A stretch of 64,000 nt of DNA from CAYYUA01 sp964542585 (GCA_964542585.1 CAZIUI010000009.1:24499-88498), one strand, 5' to 3'. Counted from the first letter of the stretch, positions 1 to 8,363 are shown. Made by a program: numbers and translations. Notes: a model not told the origin generated them from the letters alone.

Positions 1-420
1 CCGGTAGTGAGGAATACCGGTTTTCATGAAGGAGCCTGATGAGGTGTGATAACCTGCGTTCTTGTAAAAATGAATAGCCGTTTTTCGGGCATCCAAAAAA
101 ATGTATTTATAACCCCTTTCTAGGACTATATGCTCGGCTTTTTTTAACAGCTCCCGACCGATGCCTTTTCCTTGATAAGGCGGGGCAATAGCCATTTGCC
201 GCATTTGAATGTGTTCATTAGCTAATGGAGATAAAGTAACCACTCCGAGTAAGTGGGCTTGCTCCAGCGCTCCGAGGTGCCAGTCTTTAGGATCTGTCCG
301 TGTTTGATCAAACTCCAGACTTAGACCAAGGGGCGTTCTTAAGACTTTTTGACGCAGATCGATTAGCGCTTTGTAGAATAAGCTACTAAAGGAAATCAAT
401 TGGTACCGAAAGCCCTTCAT
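1..420 (-). CDS. GNAT-family N-acetyltransferase (3' end off window)
   Basis: The frame is open for 140 codons from an ATG at 420 to the window edge, so the C-terminus is missing. The acetyl-CoA loop reads QGKGIG at residues 83-88 after a QMAIAPPY strand, and the typical late motif AIHFYKNAGY follows near residues 115-124, so the GNAT fold is clear. The substrate cannot be told. The ATG lies one base after the stop of the RluE-like gene on the same strand, so the two are probably co-transcribed and translationally coupled. Confidence 0.85.
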   Translation of the reverse strand, partial: MKGFRYQLISFSSLFYKALIDLRQKVLRTPLGLSLEFDQTRTDPKDWHLGALEQAHLLGVVTLSPLANEHIQMRQMAIAPPYQGKGIGRELLKKAEHIVLERGYKYIFLDARKTAIHFYKNAGYHTSSGSFMKTGIPHYR

Positions 421-421
421 T

Positions 422-1075
422 TTATAACGTTTCACTTACGTGATGACATTCTCCAAACAAGTGGTACACTAGCCATGCTTTGCTAACTTCCATAACCCTT
501 CCATGAGGTAGGGTATCAAAGTCCAACCATAGCCCGCCAATACGCATCCGGATAAGGCGAAGGGTTGGTAAACCTGCCATTGCAGTCATTTTCCGAGCCT
601 GGCGATATTTGCCTTCCGTTAAAATAAGCTTAATCCAAGGAATAGGATAGGGGCCACGCGCATTAATAGGCTTATTACGGGGCGGGAGCGTTGGTTGAGG
701 ATCTAACAAAGCGGCTCTTGTTGGGCGAGGCTGGTAAGTGGTACCTTCTATTTGTATAGCCGGCCCGTCTTCTAATGCTTTAAGCGCATCGGATGTAGGA
801 GCACCATGAACCTGGATCCAGTACTCACGTTCATGCTCCTCTTGTGGTTTTAATAGCCGTTGGTGAAGCTGACCGTCATTTGTCAGGAGAAGGAGCCCTT
901 CAGAATCCTTATCAAGTCTTCCAACAGGGCGAACACTTCTAGGGAAAGGATATAATTCTCCCAGCTTTCTTATTTTCCGATGAGGACTTGAAAACTGGGA
1001 GATGTAACCATCCGGCTTATTAAGCAGATAATATCGATAGACAGGTTGGGAGGGCTTAGAGGGGTCAATAACCAT
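422..1075 (-). CDS. rluE: 23S rRNA pseudouridine synthase, RluE-like
   Basis: The 217-residue protein starts with the core of the RsuA/RluB/RluE family (YYLLNKPDGYISQF) without an N-terminal S4 domain, as in RluE. The catalytic aspartate is Asp55 in GRLDKDSEGLLLLTNDG. The C-terminal part has EGKYRQARKMTAMAGLPTLRLIRMRIG, typical of the family. RluE modifies U2457 of 23S rRNA in E. coli; the same target is inferred here from the architecture and length. It is followed after one base by an acetyltransferase gene on the same strand. Confidence 0.9.
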   Translation of the reverse strand: MVIDPSKPSQPVYRYYLLNKPDGYISQFSSPHRKIRKLGELYPFPRSVRPVGRLDKDSEGLLLLTNDGQLHQRLLKPQEEHEREYWIQVHGAPTSDALKALEDGPAIQIEGTTYQPRPTRAALLDPQPTLPPRNKPINARGPYPIPWIKLILTEGKYRQARKMTAMAGLPTLRLIRMRIGGLWLDFDTLPHGRVMEVSKAWLVYHLFGECHHVSETL

Positions 1076-1149
1076 GGGATTAAAATACTTAAAAAGTCTT
1101 TCTTATATCCCATTTTGTATCACATGCAAGCCCTTTACAAAATCAAAAT

Positions 1150-1638
1150 TTATTGGGAAGAGCCAGAACCGTTTTCCGATTTCTGCTTTTGTTCTTCCAT
1201 TTTCTTTTTGAGCCGTTTCTTAAGCTTTTCCTTACGACCTTGACCTCCAGAACCTTGTCCCTGGGAACCACCGGGCTTTTGTTGCCGCTGCTGCTGCATT
1301 CTTTGCTTGCGCTTTTTCATCATTTTTTGCTGGAACTGCTGCATTAGTGGCTTAGCCCTTTCCTGTTTAATAAGGGTGTCTTGTCCTTCAATGGCGTCCA
1401 TTAAAGCTTGAGCTACCAGTTTTTTGTTAATATCTAGCCCCTGACGCTCAAAATTCCGGTACATGTTCTTCCCTAATACATAACTAACACTATCATTTTT
1501 TGATCGCAGGCTGTCGGGATTGGTAGTTAACTGCGTGTTTTGAGCACTTGAAGAACTTCCGCCACCTTGGGATTGACACCCTGCAAAAACTAAGGCAGCA
1601 CAAACCATTGCAGCTGCTGTTAGGTAAGACCGTTTCAT
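1150..1638 (-). CDS. lipoprotein with FKBP-type N-terminal domain only
   Basis: A signal peptide ends in a lipobox (LVFAGC, Cys21), so this is a predicted lipoprotein. Residues about 43-105 (SVSYVLGKNMYRNFERQGLDI, then AQALMDAIEGQ) match the dimerisation domain found N-terminal to FKBP peptidyl-prolyl isomerases of the FkpA/Mip type. The FKBP catalytic domain that should follow is absent. In its place is a tail of about 55 residues rich in Lys, Gln, Arg and Gly. No FKBP remnant is visible downstream, so this is either a stable short paralogue or a truncated gene with a low-complexity end. A TAGATTTG element (complement of 1664-1671) lies just upstream. Confidence 0.7.
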   Translation of the reverse strand: MKRSYLTAAAMVCAALVFAGCQSQGGGSSSSAQNTQLTTNPDSLRSKNDSVSYVLGKNMYRNFERQGLDINKKLVAQALMDAIEGQDTLIKQERAKPLMQQFQQKMMKKRKQRMQQQRQQKPGGSQGQGSGGQGRKEKLKKRLKKKMEEQKQKSENGSGSSQ

Positions 1639-1824
1639 ATTTAGTATTTTTAGTTGAAAGGTACAAATCTAGCAAAAATGCGGTGGTACTACGTTCTCAG
1701 TGTACCTTAAACATTCGAAGCAGTAGGACCCTACTAAAATAAGCTTAACGCAAAATTGATGGTGAACAATTTCCAAAATCGGGGAATCAACGCATTTTTG
1801 TAAAAGCTCAATCGTGCGGTTCTA

Positions 1825-2502
1825 ATGGGTAAGCTTTTTTTAGTCCCAACCCCTATAGGGAATTTAGGAGATATGACCTATCGGGGCGTGGCTACGCTTG
1901 ACGCTGTAGACTTGGTATTAGCTGAGGATACGCGTCAAACCAAAAAGCTTATGGATCATTACAACATTAATAGCAGTTTGAAAGCTTACCACCAAGACAA
2001 TGAACATCAATTAACCTCAAAATTGGTAGGTGAATTGCAGAAGAGCCAAAAAAGCATGGCTGTCGTATCAGATGCCGGAACACCAGGAATTTCAGACCCG
2101 GGATTTCTACTCATGCGTGCTGCTGTAAAGGCATCAATTCCAGTGGAAGCACTTCCTGGGCCTACGGCTTTTTTACCTGCTTTATTGCAATCAGGCTTGC
2201 CGGCTGACCGTTTTGTTTTTGAAGGTTTTTTACCCCATAAAAAGGGTCGTCAGAAACGATTGGCATACTTGGCCTCCTTGGAGCAAACTGTGGTCTTGTA
2301 TGTATCGCCCCACAGGGTGCTCAGGACCCTTGATCAGTGCGAAGAACATTTTGGCGGGGATCGGTCAGCTGCTTTATCAAGGGAATTAACAAAGCTACAT
2401 GAAAACACCACCAGAGGAACCCTTGCTACCATCAAGGCTGAATACAATGAATTTACCAGAATAAAAGGGGAGCTAGTGCTCGTAATTCATGGTCAGAACT
2501 GA
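1825..2502 (+). CDS. rsmI: 16S rRNA (cytidine(1402)-2'-O)-methyltransferase
   Basis: The SAM-dependent enzyme methylates the ribose of C1402 in the 16S rRNA decoding centre. The N-terminus has the tetrapyrrole-methylase-fold signature FLVPTPIGNLGDMTYRGV and LVLAEDTRQTKKLMDHY. It continues with VSDAGTPGISDPGFLLMRAA and the GPTAFLPALLQSGLP and FEGFLPHKKGRQ blocks. The protein is 225 residues, a normal length for the short RsmI form. Its 3' end overlaps lnt by 14 bases in another frame, which implies an operon. Confidence 0.95.
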   Translation: MGKLFLVPTPIGNLGDMTYRGVATLDAVDLVLAEDTRQTKKLMDHYNINSSLKAYHQDNEHQLTSKLVGELQKSQKSMAVVSDAGTPGISDPGFLLMRAAVKASIPVEALPGPTAFLPALLQSGLPADRFVFEGFLPHKKGRQKRLAYLASLEQTVVLYVSPHRVLRTLDQCEEHFGGDRSAALSRELTKLHENTTRGTLATIKAEYNEFTRIKGELVLVIHGQN

Positions 2503-4096
2503 ACTCCTTCGTGTATCTTTATTAGCCGTAATCAGTAGCGTACTCCTCTGGCTGGCGTGGCCTTCCATTGACTTCAGTATTCTGCTATTTGTGGGAATGG
2601 TTCCACTGCTGTTTGTGGAGGATCAATTCCAAAAAAGCCCTCAAGCAGCGGGAAAACTATACCTAGGAGTTATCTATACAGGGTTGTTATTGTGGAACAC
2701 CTTTACTACTTACTGGGTAATGAAGGCCACAATTGGTGGAGGACTTTTAGCCCTTGTAGCCAATGCAGCCCTTATGACCATTCCTTTCGGGATTTTCCAC
2801 GCTTTACGCGCACGCTTAAAGTGGCCATGGGGGTTAGCTTTTTTAGCCTTAGTTGTTACCTGGATATGCTTAGAGCTTTTACACCTCAATTGGCAACTAG
2901 CCTGGCCGTGGCTAAACCTGGGCAATGCCTTTGCTGCACGTACTGATTGGGTCCAATGGTATGAGTATACTGGCGCGCTTGGTGGTACGCTATGGGTTTG
3001 GGTAGTTAATGGTTTGATTTTCATCCTGTTGAGTAACGCGTTGGCCAGCACGCTATCAAGAAAAGGCCTTGTTATTTACCTGGCTTTATTGGCTATAGCG
3101 CTAGGGGGTCCTATTTTATGGTCCACTTCTTTCCCTGAATCTTACACATCTTCAAGAAAGGGCTCCGTAGCCCTGATTCAGCCTAATGTCGATCCATACG
3201 AGGATAAGTTTAACAAAAAAGCTTACGATGAACACCTGAATAACTTGCTCAATTTATCCAGATCAGTCATAAGAAATCAAACTGATTTGGTCTTGTGGCC
3301 GGAAACTTCTCTGCCTGGCAGTTACCAAGAGAGTGAGTTTTACCAAGAGCCTAGGGCTCGTAAGGTTCAGAACTTTGTAGAATCCAATCCTTCCTTAACG
3401 CTTATTACGGGGCTCAATACTTATGTCACTTATTCCGGGAAGGTTACGCCCACAGCTCGGAAGAGTAATGGCCGTTACTATGACGTTTACAATGCAGCTG
3501 CAGCCATTGATACGAACCGGACACCGGAGTTTTACCATAAATCTATTCTGGTTCCCGGAGTAGAGCGAATGCCTTACCCAGCTTTTCTGGGTTTTCTGGA
3601 AAGTTTAGCCATAGAAATGGGTGGAACTTCAGGCAGCTTGGCCACGCAGGCCGAGCCTTCAGTTATGCAGGTTGATAGCCATATGACGGTGGCTCCTGTG
3701 ATCTGCTACGAATCAGTTTTTGGAGCCTATGTGGGGGACTATGTGATGAAAGGAGCCAATTTAATAGCAGTGATTACCAACGATGGTTGGTGGGGCGATA
3801 CCGATGGTTATCGCCAGCATTTATTATACAGTAAGCTCAGAGCCATCGAAATGCGAAGAAGTATTGCGCGAGCAGCCAATACTGGGATATCAAGCTTCAT
3901 ACGTCCGAATGGGGAAGTTCTTAAAACAACGAAATTTTGGAAAAAAGCTGCTATTAGGGATACCTTACCCTTACATGATCATAGAACCTTTTATGCTCGA
4001 AATGGAGACTTGCTGGGGTATGGCGCTCTCGGAGTAGGTGTTTTTTTATTAGGTATGGCTCTTTTACAAAGGTTGCGTCTTATACCAAGATTTTGA
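2489..4096 (+). CDS. lnt: apolipoprotein N-acyltransferase
   Basis: The enzyme transfers the third acyl chain onto the N-terminal Cys of lipoproteins in the inner membrane. About the first 220 residues form six or so hydrophobic helices, followed by a nitrilase domain. The catalytic triad is visible: Glu272 (WPETSLPGS), Lys351 (FYHKSILVPGVE) and Cys406 (VICYESVF). The final hydrophobic helix (YGALGVGVFLLGMALLQ) is also present. Length is 535 residues. It overlaps the end of rsmI by 14 bases. Lipoproteins such as GldJ in this window are the likely clients. Confidence 0.95.
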   Translation: MVRTELLRVSLLAVISSVLLWLAWPSIDFSILLFVGMVPLLFVEDQFQKSPQAAGKLYLGVIYTGLLLWNTFTTYWVMKATIGGGLLALVANAALMTIPFGIFHALRARLKWPWGLAFLALVVTWICLELLHLNWQLAWPWLNLGNAFAARTDWVQWYEYTGALGGTLWVWVVNGLIFILLSNALASTLSRKGLVIYLALLAIALGGPILWSTSFPESYTSSRKGSVALIQPNVDPYEDKFNKKAYDEHLNNLLNLSRSVIRNQTDLVLWPETSLPGSYQESEFYQEPRARKVQNFVESNPSLTLITGLNTYVTYSGKVTPTARKSNGRYYDVYNAAAAIDTNRTPEFYHKSILVPGVERMPYPAFLGFLESLAIEMGGTSGSLATQAEPSVMQVDSHMTVAPVICYESVFGAYVGDYVMKGANLIAVITNDGWWGDTDGYRQHLLYSKLRAIEMRRSIARAANTGISSFIRPNGEVLKTTKFWKKAAIRDTLPLHDHRTFYARNGDLLGYGALGVGVFLLGMALLQRLRLIPRF

Positions 4097-4181
4097 AGCT
4101 CATGCTATTGGAAATACAGGGAAGAGAAATTATTAGCTTGAAAAATTGTTAAATTTGAGTAGGTAAAAAAAAAGACTTGAT

Positions 4182-4604
4182 ATGAAAGCGCAAAGCATTA
4201 AAATTGCAACCTTAGCTTTATTGATGGGTATCATGGTGTCACCCTTAGCTGCTCAGGTAACGGAAGATGCCAGTAACGAAGGCAAATCACCAAGCATTAA
4301 GTTTCAAAAGAAAACCCATGACTTTGGCAAGATTCCCCAAGGTAAGAATGCTGCTTATAGCTTTAAATTTACCAATACTGGGGATGCTCCACTAACGCTC
4401 AAGGATGTAAAACCTTCCTGTGGTTGTACCACGCCAAAGTGGCCTAAAAAGCCAATAATGCCCGGCGAAACTGCTAGCATCAAAGCAGTTTATGATGCCG
4501 GTTCTTCTGGTCGTTTTCAAAAGTCTATCACAGTAAAGACGAATGTGAAAGATAAAAGCCGCTTGGTTCTTAGTATAAAAGGCAGAGTTCAGCAGAAGAA
4601 TTAA
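4182..4604 (+). CDS. DUF1573 exported protein
   Basis: A signal peptide (LLMGIMVSPLAAQ, residues about 12-25) is followed by a single DUF1573 domain, an immunoglobulin-like fold. Family hallmarks are FGKIPQGKNAAYSFKFTNTGD, then the conserved PSCGCTTPKWP motif and a final NVKDKSRLVLSIKGRV strand. DUF1573 proteins are common in Bacteroidota and their role is unknown. A paralogue follows after a strong hairpin. Confidence 0.85.
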   Translation: MKAQSIKIATLALLMGIMVSPLAAQVTEDASNEGKSPSIKFQKKTHDFGKIPQGKNAAYSFKFTNTGDAPLTLKDVKPSCGCTTPKWPKKPIMPGETASIKAVYDAGSSGRFQKSITVKTNVKDKSRLVLSIKGRVQQKN

Positions 4605-4622
4605 GGTTACTTGGACTTATAC

Positions 4623-4656
4623 AAAGGGCTGTTTATCAGTTTAAACAGCCCTTTTT
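4623..4656 (+). terminator. intrinsic terminator between two DUF1573 genes
   Basis: A 13-bp perfect stem (AAAGGGCTGTTTA with TAAACAGCCCTTT) encloses a 6-base loop and ends in a T run. It begins 19 bases after the stop of the first DUF1573 gene. The second gene starts only about 18 bases after it, so that start lies right at the foot of the hairpin. Confidence 0.8.
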
Positions 4657-4673
4657 AAAGCTATCTTCAAAGC

Positions 4674-5081
4674 TTGATAAAATTTGTTTACCCTTTCCTT
4701 TTTAGTTTTCTGTTTTTAGCGGGCAATATTGCAACCGTTTTAGCACAGGATTCAGGGAATGAGTACGAAATTGCTATTCCACTCAATACCCATGATTTTG
4801 ACACTATTCCGGAAGGACCGGCTTACCGGGATTCTTTTCTCATTATTAATCAAGGTTCCAACCCTCTCTTAATTAACCGGGTAAAAACCGCTTGCAAGTG
4901 TTTAACACCTGATTGGCCTCAAGATGCCATTCAACCTCAGGATACTGCAAAGATTCAATACACGTTCTTTTCTGATAACCGGCCAGGGTCGTTCTTCAAA
5001 GCAATGCAAGTCTATACCAATATTGAAAAAGCTCCCCTAAAGGTATTTTACGTTGAAGGCTATGTAAAAGCCGATCAATAG
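4674..5081 (+). CDS. DUF1573 exported protein, second copy (TTG start)
   Basis: The protein has a signal peptide (FLFSFLFLAGNIATVLAQ) and one DUF1573 domain: THDFDTIPEGPAYRDSFLIINQGSNPLLI, then TACKCLTPDWP, then TNIEKAPLKVFYVEGYV. The first 25 residues form the signal peptide, and the only start that includes it is TTG at 4674. It is a diverged paralogue of the preceding protein and probably arose by tandem duplication. Function is unknown. Confidence 0.75.
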   Translation: MIKFVYPFLFSFLFLAGNIATVLAQDSGNEYEIAIPLNTHDFDTIPEGPAYRDSFLIINQGSNPLLINRVKTACKCLTPDWPQDAIQPQDTAKIQYTFFSDNRPGSFFKAMQVYTNIEKAPLKVFYVEGYVKADQ

Positions 5082-5116
5082 CCTTGATTCATGAGCATTG
5101 CCCTCTTTAAACTTCA

Positions 5117-6673
5117 CTATTGATGGGATATGAGGGTTTGGCCGCTTTGGTTCTCTATGTAAAATATGTTAAGATACAGGTCTTCCATTGGCATTGCCTT
5201 TATCCAAGTTTTGTATTTAAACATCCACCTAAGCTTTTTAGATATGATCCCGCACGTCAAATAGGAATGGAGAAAAGGATGAATTTTTAAGGTCAAGGTA
5301 CGATGTCCGCCTTCTTTGGTCAGGTTGGCTACTTCTTTTTCAAGTTGGTCCACTAGCAAAATACTAGGATTAACCTCTCCTTTCCCTTTGCAAACTGGAC
5401 AGGTTTCAGCAGTTGAAATCGTGATCTCTGGCCGAACCCGCTGCCGTGTTATTTGCATTATACCAAACTTGGATATAGGAAGGATGCTGTGCTTAGCGCG
5501 GTCTCGCTTTAGGAGTTCTTGCATGTGATCATACACGCGCTTACGGTTCTCGCTGTCTTTCATGTCAATGAAATCCAGCACGATAATACCGCCCATATCC
5601 CGCAGCCTAAGCTGTCTTGCTATTTCGTTCGTGGCCTCCAAATTGGTTTGCACTGCATTTTCTTCCTGACCAACGTTTTTGGTTCTTTTGCTCCCACTGT
5701 TAACGTCAATCACATGCATTGCTTCTGTGTGCTCAATTACCAGATAAGCACCACCTCCGATGTTAACCGTTTTACCAAACAGCGATTTGATCTGCCGATC
5801 TATGGTGTACTGATTAAAAACCGGATTATCTCCCTTATAGTGGGTGAGAATACTTGTGTGTTTAGGATCAATTTGGTTAATATATTCCTTCAGTTGGGAA
5901 TACTTTTGGTTATCATCCACCACAATCCGGTTAAAGGATTCATTTAGCAGATCCCTTAACATGGTAGAGGCCCGATTGGCTTCCCCGTAAAGTTTTTGTT
6001 TATGGCCTTTAAGGTTGGAAAAAATCTGGTCCCATCGGCTAAGAAGGTTGCTTAAATCTTCCTCCAGATCTTTAACTGGTTTATCAGTTGCAACCGTTCT
6101 CACAATGACCCCAAAATTTTGGGGTTTGATGCCCGCAATGACTTTTTTAAGCCGAGCTCTTTCGTTTTTGTCCCGAACTTGTTTGGAGATCGAAATGGTA
6201 TCCTTGAACGGTATTAGAATAATTAAACGCCCGGCTAGTGTCAATTCGCAGCTTAATCGCGGGCCTTTGGTGGATATAGGCTCCTTCATTAGCTGCACAG
6301 CAATATTTTGCTGTGGCTGAAGAACATCCGTGATTTTACCTTCCTTATCCAGTTCTGGCTTGAACTTAAAACGGTCAAGCCTGCTGGTATTCAATTTTTG
6401 CCTGTAGGTCTTATCCACAAAATCCATGAGAGTAGGAAAGTTGGGCCCTAAATCCAGGTAATGGAGAAAGGCATCTTTCTCGTGCCCAATATCAATAAAG
6501 GCTGCGTTCAGTCCCTGAAGGGTTTTGCGGACTGTACCGTAATAAATATCACCTACCAGGAAATCATTTTCCTGGGTTTCTTCATGGAATTCGGTAAGGC
6601 GTTGGTCCTCAAGGAGCGCTATTTGAGAGCTTCCTGAAGAGGATTGGATCAGTAGTTCCCGATTCAAAACCAC
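5117..6673 (-). CDS. rng: ribonuclease G/E family endoribonuclease
   Basis: The 518-residue protein matches RNase G length and lacks the long RNase E scaffold. It has an N-terminal S1-like region (GDIYYGTVRKTLQGLNAAFIDIG). The metal-binding catalytic motifs are HVIDVNSGSK and IIVLDFIDMKD, and the zinc-link motif is TCPVCKGKG. It processes rRNA and mRNA 5' ends in the cytoplasm. It lies downstream of HU, a TPR gene and a tiny ribosomal protein on the same strand, separated by about 190 bases that carry an inverted repeat. Confidence 0.95.
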   Translation of the reverse strand: MVLNRELLIQSSSGSSQIALLEDQRLTEFHEETQENDFLVGDIYYGTVRKTLQGLNAAFIDIGHEKDAFLHYLDLGPNFPTLMDFVDKTYRQKLNTSRLDRFKFKPELDKEGKITDVLQPQQNIAVQLMKEPISTKGPRLSCELTLAGRLIILIPFKDTISISKQVRDKNERARLKKVIAGIKPQNFGVIVRTVATDKPVKDLEEDLSNLLSRWDQIFSNLKGHKQKLYGEANRASTMLRDLLNESFNRIVVDDNQKYSQLKEYINQIDPKHTSILTHYKGDNPVFNQYTIDRQIKSLFGKTVNIGGGAYLVIEHTEAMHVIDVNSGSKRTKNVGQEENAVQTNLEATNEIARQLRLRDMGGIIVLDFIDMKDSENRKRVYDHMQELLKRDRAKHSILPISKFGIMQITRQRVRPEITISTAETCPVCKGKGEVNPSILLVDQLEKEVANLTKEGGHRTLTLKIHPFLHSYLTCGIISKKLRWMFKYKTWIKAMPMEDLYLNIFYIENQSGQTLISHQ

Positions 6674-6731
6674 CTCCCTCTTTTAGCATTCGTTCGGGTA
6701 GCCACCTTTTTGGATATAGCGCGGGAGTAAT

Positions 6732-6757
6732 TGCGTTTTAGTAATGACTAAAACGCA
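6732..6757. repeat. perfect inverted repeat, 11-bp arms
   Basis: TGCGTTTTAGT and ACTAAAACGCA flank a 4-base loop (AATG). A T5 run follows on the plus strand, so it would work as a terminator only for plus-strand transcripts, but the flanking genes read minus. On the minus strand the T run is on the wrong side. It could be an operator, an RNA hairpin in the rng leader, or a terminator of antisense transcription. Confidence 0.6.
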
Positions 6758-6861
6758 TTTTTACATGGTTTGAGCGTTTAGCGTGGCCTTATTTAGACAG
6801 CCCAAGCTTGCATACCACGTCTTATACAACACATCCGCGCCACCAAGAGGTGACGTAGTTT

Positions 6862-6954
6862 TTATTTACGCTTCTTGTGGCGGTTTTGGCGCAAACGTTT
6901 TTTGCGCTTATGGGTGTTGATCTTTTGTTTCTTTCTTTTCTTACCACTTGGCAT
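6862..6954 (-). CDS. AURKAIP1/COX24-type (mS38-like) small ribosomal protein, 30 aa
   Basis: This short gene (ATG at 6954, TAA at 6862) encodes a 30-residue peptide made almost entirely of Lys, Arg and His, starting MPSGKKRKKQKINTHKRKKR and ending RLRQNRHKKRK. It matches the short Bacteroidota proteins annotated as AURKAIP1/COX24 domain proteins. That domain is the C-terminus of mitochondrial small-subunit protein mS38. A role bound to the 30S subunit is inferred. It lies four bases after the TPR gene stop, so it is likely co-transcribed with HU and the TPR gene. Confidence 0.8.
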   Translation of the reverse strand: MPSGKKRKKQKINTHKRKKRLRQNRHKKRK

Positions 6955-6958
6955 AGTC

Positions 6959-7852
6959 CTAGTTTTTTTGCGATGATTTTAACGCATTGATTTTTTCGTT
7001 GGCATTAGCCTTTAGCGAAGGTTGATTTACCAACTTTTTGTACTTCTGGTATTCTTTTAGGGCAGCGTCCTTATTGTCTAGCTGCTCTTCCACATTGCCT
7101 AGATACAGATGATTAAAAGGATTTTTAGGCTGGATCTCTACGAGCTTTTGAAATCGCTCGCGGGCTTTCTTGTATTGTCCTGACCGGATAGAAAGCATCC
7201 CCAAATAAAAAAGGGCTTTCCGGTGATTTGGATCCACTTTCACAACTTCTTTTAGCAGGCTTACCCCTTTCATGACCTGCTGCTTTCCTTCTATGTAAGT
7301 AAGGGCGAGCCCAGCTTTCGCATCTAAATGATCAGGATTCTTGTCAAGCGCTTTATTGAAAGCCTTGAGCGCTTTGGATACTGCAAATGCTTTTGCTAGC
7401 GAATCTTTGGTTTTTTTCTGGGCCTTTTGAAAAAACTCGCCTGCCCTTGTCCAGGTGCTGGGCAAGCCAGCTTGGCCTGCCAGGCGTTGTTGGTAGTGGC
7501 CTGCCAGTAAAGGATTAGAAACCCCTCTCCAAAATTCTACATAGCGATACTGTGCCATGGTATCGGAGCTGGATGTAATATCGGGAAGCTGCCTAAAGGT
7601 TTTTTGAGAGGAATCTGGTAAGTTATTTACCTGTTGTTGGCGATAAGCTTTAAGGTTGAATTTCGATGCAGCAGCTTTGGAGGCCATGCTGCTGGCATTA
7701 CCCTTGGTTGGCTTTTCTTTCTTGGTTTTAAGATCATTACCTTCTTTAGTAACCGTGGCAGCATTCTGACGACCACGTAAGAAAATAAGAACAGTTAAAG
7801 CACCAACTGCCAAGACCAAAGCCACCTGCACAGCCCTAAACGTCATCCTCAT
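6959..7852 (-). CDS. membrane-anchored TPR protein
   Basis: One N-terminal transmembrane helix (residues about 8-25, VQVALVLAVGALTVLIFL) is followed by a Lys/Ala-rich linker. Three or more tetratricopeptide repeats lie in the C-terminal half, for example AFNKALDKNPDHLDAKAGLALTY, KALFYLGMLSIRSGQYKKARERF and PFNHLYLGNVEEQLDNKDAALKEY. It is probably periplasmic and mediates protein contacts, partner unknown. It starts 11 bases after the HU stop, and the HU-TPR-small-ribosomal-protein order reads as one operon. Confidence 0.85.
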   Translation of the reverse strand: MRMTFRAVQVALVLAVGALTVLIFLRGRQNAATVTKEGNDLKTKKEKPTKGNASSMASKAAASKFNLKAYRQQQVNNLPDSSQKTFRQLPDITSSSDTMAQYRYVEFWRGVSNPLLAGHYQQRLAGQAGLPSTWTRAGEFFQKAQKKTKDSLAKAFAVSKALKAFNKALDKNPDHLDAKAGLALTYIEGKQQVMKGVSLLKEVVKVDPNHRKALFYLGMLSIRSGQYKKARERFQKLVEIQPKNPFNHLYLGNVEEQLDNKDAALKEYQKYKKLVNQPSLKANANEKINALKSSQKN

Positions 7853-7863
7853 AATCGAAACTT

Positions 7864-8175
7864 TTAATTCCCTTCATGCCCTTGATCTTCATCTGTTACG
7901 TTATGTTTAACCTGCTCTGCGAAAGTCTTAGAAGGCTTAAAAGTAGGAACATAATGGGGTGGAATCACTTTTGAACGATTCCTTGCAATATCTCTACCTA
8001 TTTTCTGAGCTCTTCGTTTAACGACAAAGCTCCCAAAGCCTCTAAAGTAGACATTATTACCCTGGCTCATGTTGGTTTTCAAAACGTTGAAAAAACTTTC
8101 AACAACCTCTTGAACATCAACCTTTTCTAATCCTGTTTGTGATGCCACTTCGGAAACAACATCTGCCTTTGTCAA
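7864..8175 (-). CDS. HU/IHF family DNA-binding protein
   Basis: The 103-residue protein has the HU helix-turn-helix dimerisation region (TKADVVSEVASQTGLEKVDVQEVVESFF) and the FRGFGSFVVKRRAQKIGRDIARN saddle. The DNA-binding arm then reads SKVIPPHYVPTFKPSKTF. An acidic tail of about 12 residues extends past the usual end. It packages and bends DNA. It is the first gene of its cluster, with a promoter match at 8230-8257. Confidence 0.92.
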   Translation of the reverse strand: MTKADVVSEVASQTGLEKVDVQEVVESFFNVLKTNMSQGNNVYFRGFGSFVVKRRAQKIGRDIARNRSKVIPPHYVPTFKPSKTFAEQVKHNVTDEDQGHEGN

Positions 8176-8229
8176 AGTGTACCATTTTAAAAATTCTACA
8201 ATTCACCTCATAGTCTGTCATCATCGATG

Positions 8230-8257
8230 CAAATCTAGCTGTTTGACAGTGAACAAA
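8230..8257 (-). promoter_or_regulatory. Bacteroidota-type promoter for the HU operon
   Basis: Read on the minus strand, TTTG (complement of 8254-8257) is followed after 16 bases by TAGATTTG (complement of 8230-8237). This matches the phylum consensus TTTG / TAnnTTTG. It predicts a leader of about 50 bases before the HU start codon. The spacer is slightly short. Confidence 0.6.
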
Positions 8258-8333
8258 AAACCCACAATTATAAGCTCCCTTACTAAGCATGGGAATGGCA
8301 AATAGGGCAGGCGTTATCGCTTTACCGCGATCT

Positions 8334-8341
8334 TAATTTTG
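8334..8341 (+). promoter_or_regulatory. TAnnTTTG -7 element for mutY
   Basis: TAATTTTG lies 22 bases upstream of the mutY ATG and matches the Bacteroidota -7 consensus. I see no good TTTG at the -33 position, so this is a weak call. Confidence 0.4.
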
Positions 8342-8363
8342 CTTACTTACTAAAATTGAAGCT

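Noticed and set aside
2710..3051. 113-codon minus-strand frame inside lnt
   Set aside because: Antisense shadow of membrane-helix codons of lnt.
5519..5947. 142-codon plus-strand frame inside rng
   Set aside because: Antisense shadow of a well-conserved gene; no signal for a separate gene.
6732..6757. Palindrome as terminator of the HU-TPR operon
   Set aside because: The T run is on the plus-strand side; for minus-strand transcripts the stem is followed by AATTACTCC.
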